Assembly: GCA_019747815.1 (NCBI GenBank)
Contig: JAIEQJ010000043.1
Span: 37,840 to 101,839 of the forward strand
Length of the DNA stretch: 64,000 bases
Origin: Hyphomonadaceae bacterium
Lineage (GTDB): Bacteria > Pseudomonadota > Alphaproteobacteria > Rhizobiales > Hyphomicrobiaceae
Direction of reading: 5' to 3'
Below are positions 63,314 through 64,000 of this stretch, piece by piece. Position 1 is the stretch's first letter. Each line of letters starts with the position of its first letter. The translations under genes and the position numbers were made by a program. The notes under the pieces are model-generated. The model saw nothing but the letters and a program-made list of their open reading frames with translations. It searched no databases and was not told the DNA's origin.

Positions 63314-64000
63314 CTATGCGCGCGTGAAACGCCGCTGCCACCAGCCCTTGCGCACGGGCCTGGACGGATCATCCTCCTCGATCGGCGGCTCGACGTGGAC
63401 AGGCTCGCGCCGTGGTTGCTCGCGTGCCGCGGCAGCGGAGGCTGGGGCCGCATCGGCGGCGGCGGCGCTGCGCGTCGAATCCGGCGCTTGCGTCACAACG
63501 GCGGGATCGGGCTCGGCCGGCGGGCTCCAGCGCGGCTCGTCGCTGCCGGCGGCATGACCCTCCGGGGCCGCGCGCGCAGGCTCGTCGCGGGCCTTGTCGG
63601 CGGCATAAGCCGGCTCGCTGCCCGGGTCTCGTGGCGCGTCCAGGCCGGCCATGTCGTCGTCCGATGGTCCAGGGTCGGAGCCGTTGCTGTAGGGTGCGGT
63701 GGCCTCATCGAGGTGACGCGGAGCATCCCTGTCGCGGCCCCGCTTGCCGCCGCGCCGGCCCCGGCGCCGCCGGCGTCCCCGCCGCTCCTCCTCGCTGAGC
63801 GGCCCTGCGGGCTGCTCGCCGGTGCCGGGAATGCCCTGGCCCTCCTCGGCGTAGGCCTCCTCCGGTCCGGGCTCCTGGTCGTCTTGCGCGTAGTGCGGCT
63901 GGGCCTCGTCGATCTCGCCGTTGGCCCCCAACCGGGCCGGTTCGCTCCGGCCGCGCTGGTCGCCGCGATCCTCGCCCCTGCCGCGCCCGCGGCGCCGCCG
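63314..64000 (-). CDS. rne: ribonuclease E, C-terminal part (5' end outside window)
   Basis: The frame is open to the right edge, so only about the last 228 residues are seen. They are highly biased: Arg/Gly-rich runs (RRRRGRGRGEDRGDQRGRS, RRGRRRRRGRRGGKRGRDR), acidic and Ala/Pro-rich stretches, and the end SRPVRKGWWQRRFTRA. A disordered Arg-rich tail closing with RKGWWQRRF is typical of alphaproteobacterial RNase E (from memory). The neighbouring M48-DsbA-aroQ-acc order also fits an rne locus. The catalytic S1 domain is not visible, so the call rests on tail and context. Confidence 0.75.
   Translation of the reverse strand, partial: RRRRGRGRGEDRGDQRGRSEPARLGANGEIDEAQPHYAQDDQEPGPEEAYAEEGQGIPGTGEQPAGPLSEEERRGRRRRRGRRGGKRGRDRDAPRHLDEATAPYSNGSDPGPSDDDMAGLDAPRDPGSEPAYAADKARDEPARAAPEGHAAGSDEPRWSPPAEPDPAVVTQAPDSTRSAAAADAAPASAAAAREQPRREPVHVEPPIEEDDPSRPVRKGWWQRRFTRA

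Overview
The window reads as a chromosome segment of a high-GC alphaproteobacterium, most likely of the order Hyphomicrobiales (Rhizobiales). This rests on alphaproteobacterial markers and gene order: an NDUFA12-type complex I subunit, DUF2155, aat, accC, accB, aroQ, a DsbA-type protein, an M48 protease and the tail of RNase E at the right end; pyk, DUF1036, a glycerate kinase and the N-formylglutamate amidohydrolase/DUF1244 pair near 19-23.5 kb; and a B12-dependent ribonucleotide reductase. The species cannot be named from sequence alone. No tRNA, rRNA, CRISPR array, transposase or phage gene was recognised.

Layout. 0-2 kb: tail of an MFS carrier, a tiny membrane protein, a two-hairpin repeat and a DUF302 protein. 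2-8.3 kb: a cobalamin riboswitch in front of btuB-btuF-btuC-btuD-like genes, then a patatin-like lipase. 8.5-13.5 kb: an MFS carrier, a DHRS6-like dehydrogenase, an RDD membrane protein and an OtnI/DenD-like pair suggesting breakdown of four-carbon sugar acids. 13.6-18.8 kb: small secreted and membrane proteins, a gene broken by two frameshifts, an orphan SLATT-type two-helix membrane protein, a secreted esterase, a GFA-family protein, a cluster of hairpin repeats and a Crp/Fnr regulator. 19-23.5 kb: pyk, DUF1036, glycerate 2-kinase, and a hydrolase fused in frame to DUF1244.

23.9-33.7 kb is the most unusual part. An AT-rich leader precedes six same-strand genes, the first four joined by 4-base overlaps: an AMP-forming acyl ligase, an acyl carrier protein, an AlgX/AlgJ-like SGNH protein with TPRs and no signal peptide, a WsaF-like glycosyltransferase, a methyltransferase with an extra N-terminal module, and a WbsX-RgpF fusion. 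It looks like a surface-glycan locus with its own acyl-activation and acyl-transfer branch.

33.7-47.8 kb holds a GntR regulator diverging from an SDR, HMG-CoA-synthase-like/DUF35 and thiolase operon, a BenE-like carrier, a complete livGFHM ABC transporter with its binding protein, and an acyl-CoA ligase. Together these could import, activate and thiolytically shorten an organic acid. 47.9-50.3 kb has an unknown protein and an ArsR-rhodanese pair behind a 31-bp near-perfect palindrome. 50.5-54.2 kb encodes NrdJ, so the B12 uptake genes at the left end supply a cofactor this cell needs for DNA precursors. 54.9-64 kb is the conserved housekeeping block listed above.

Intergenic DNA is rich in hairpin repeats of two kinds: a composite CTAG-bounded element with copies near 1.2 and 17.5 kb, and a TCATCCCGG family near 35.9, 38.8, 47.8 and 48.6 kb.
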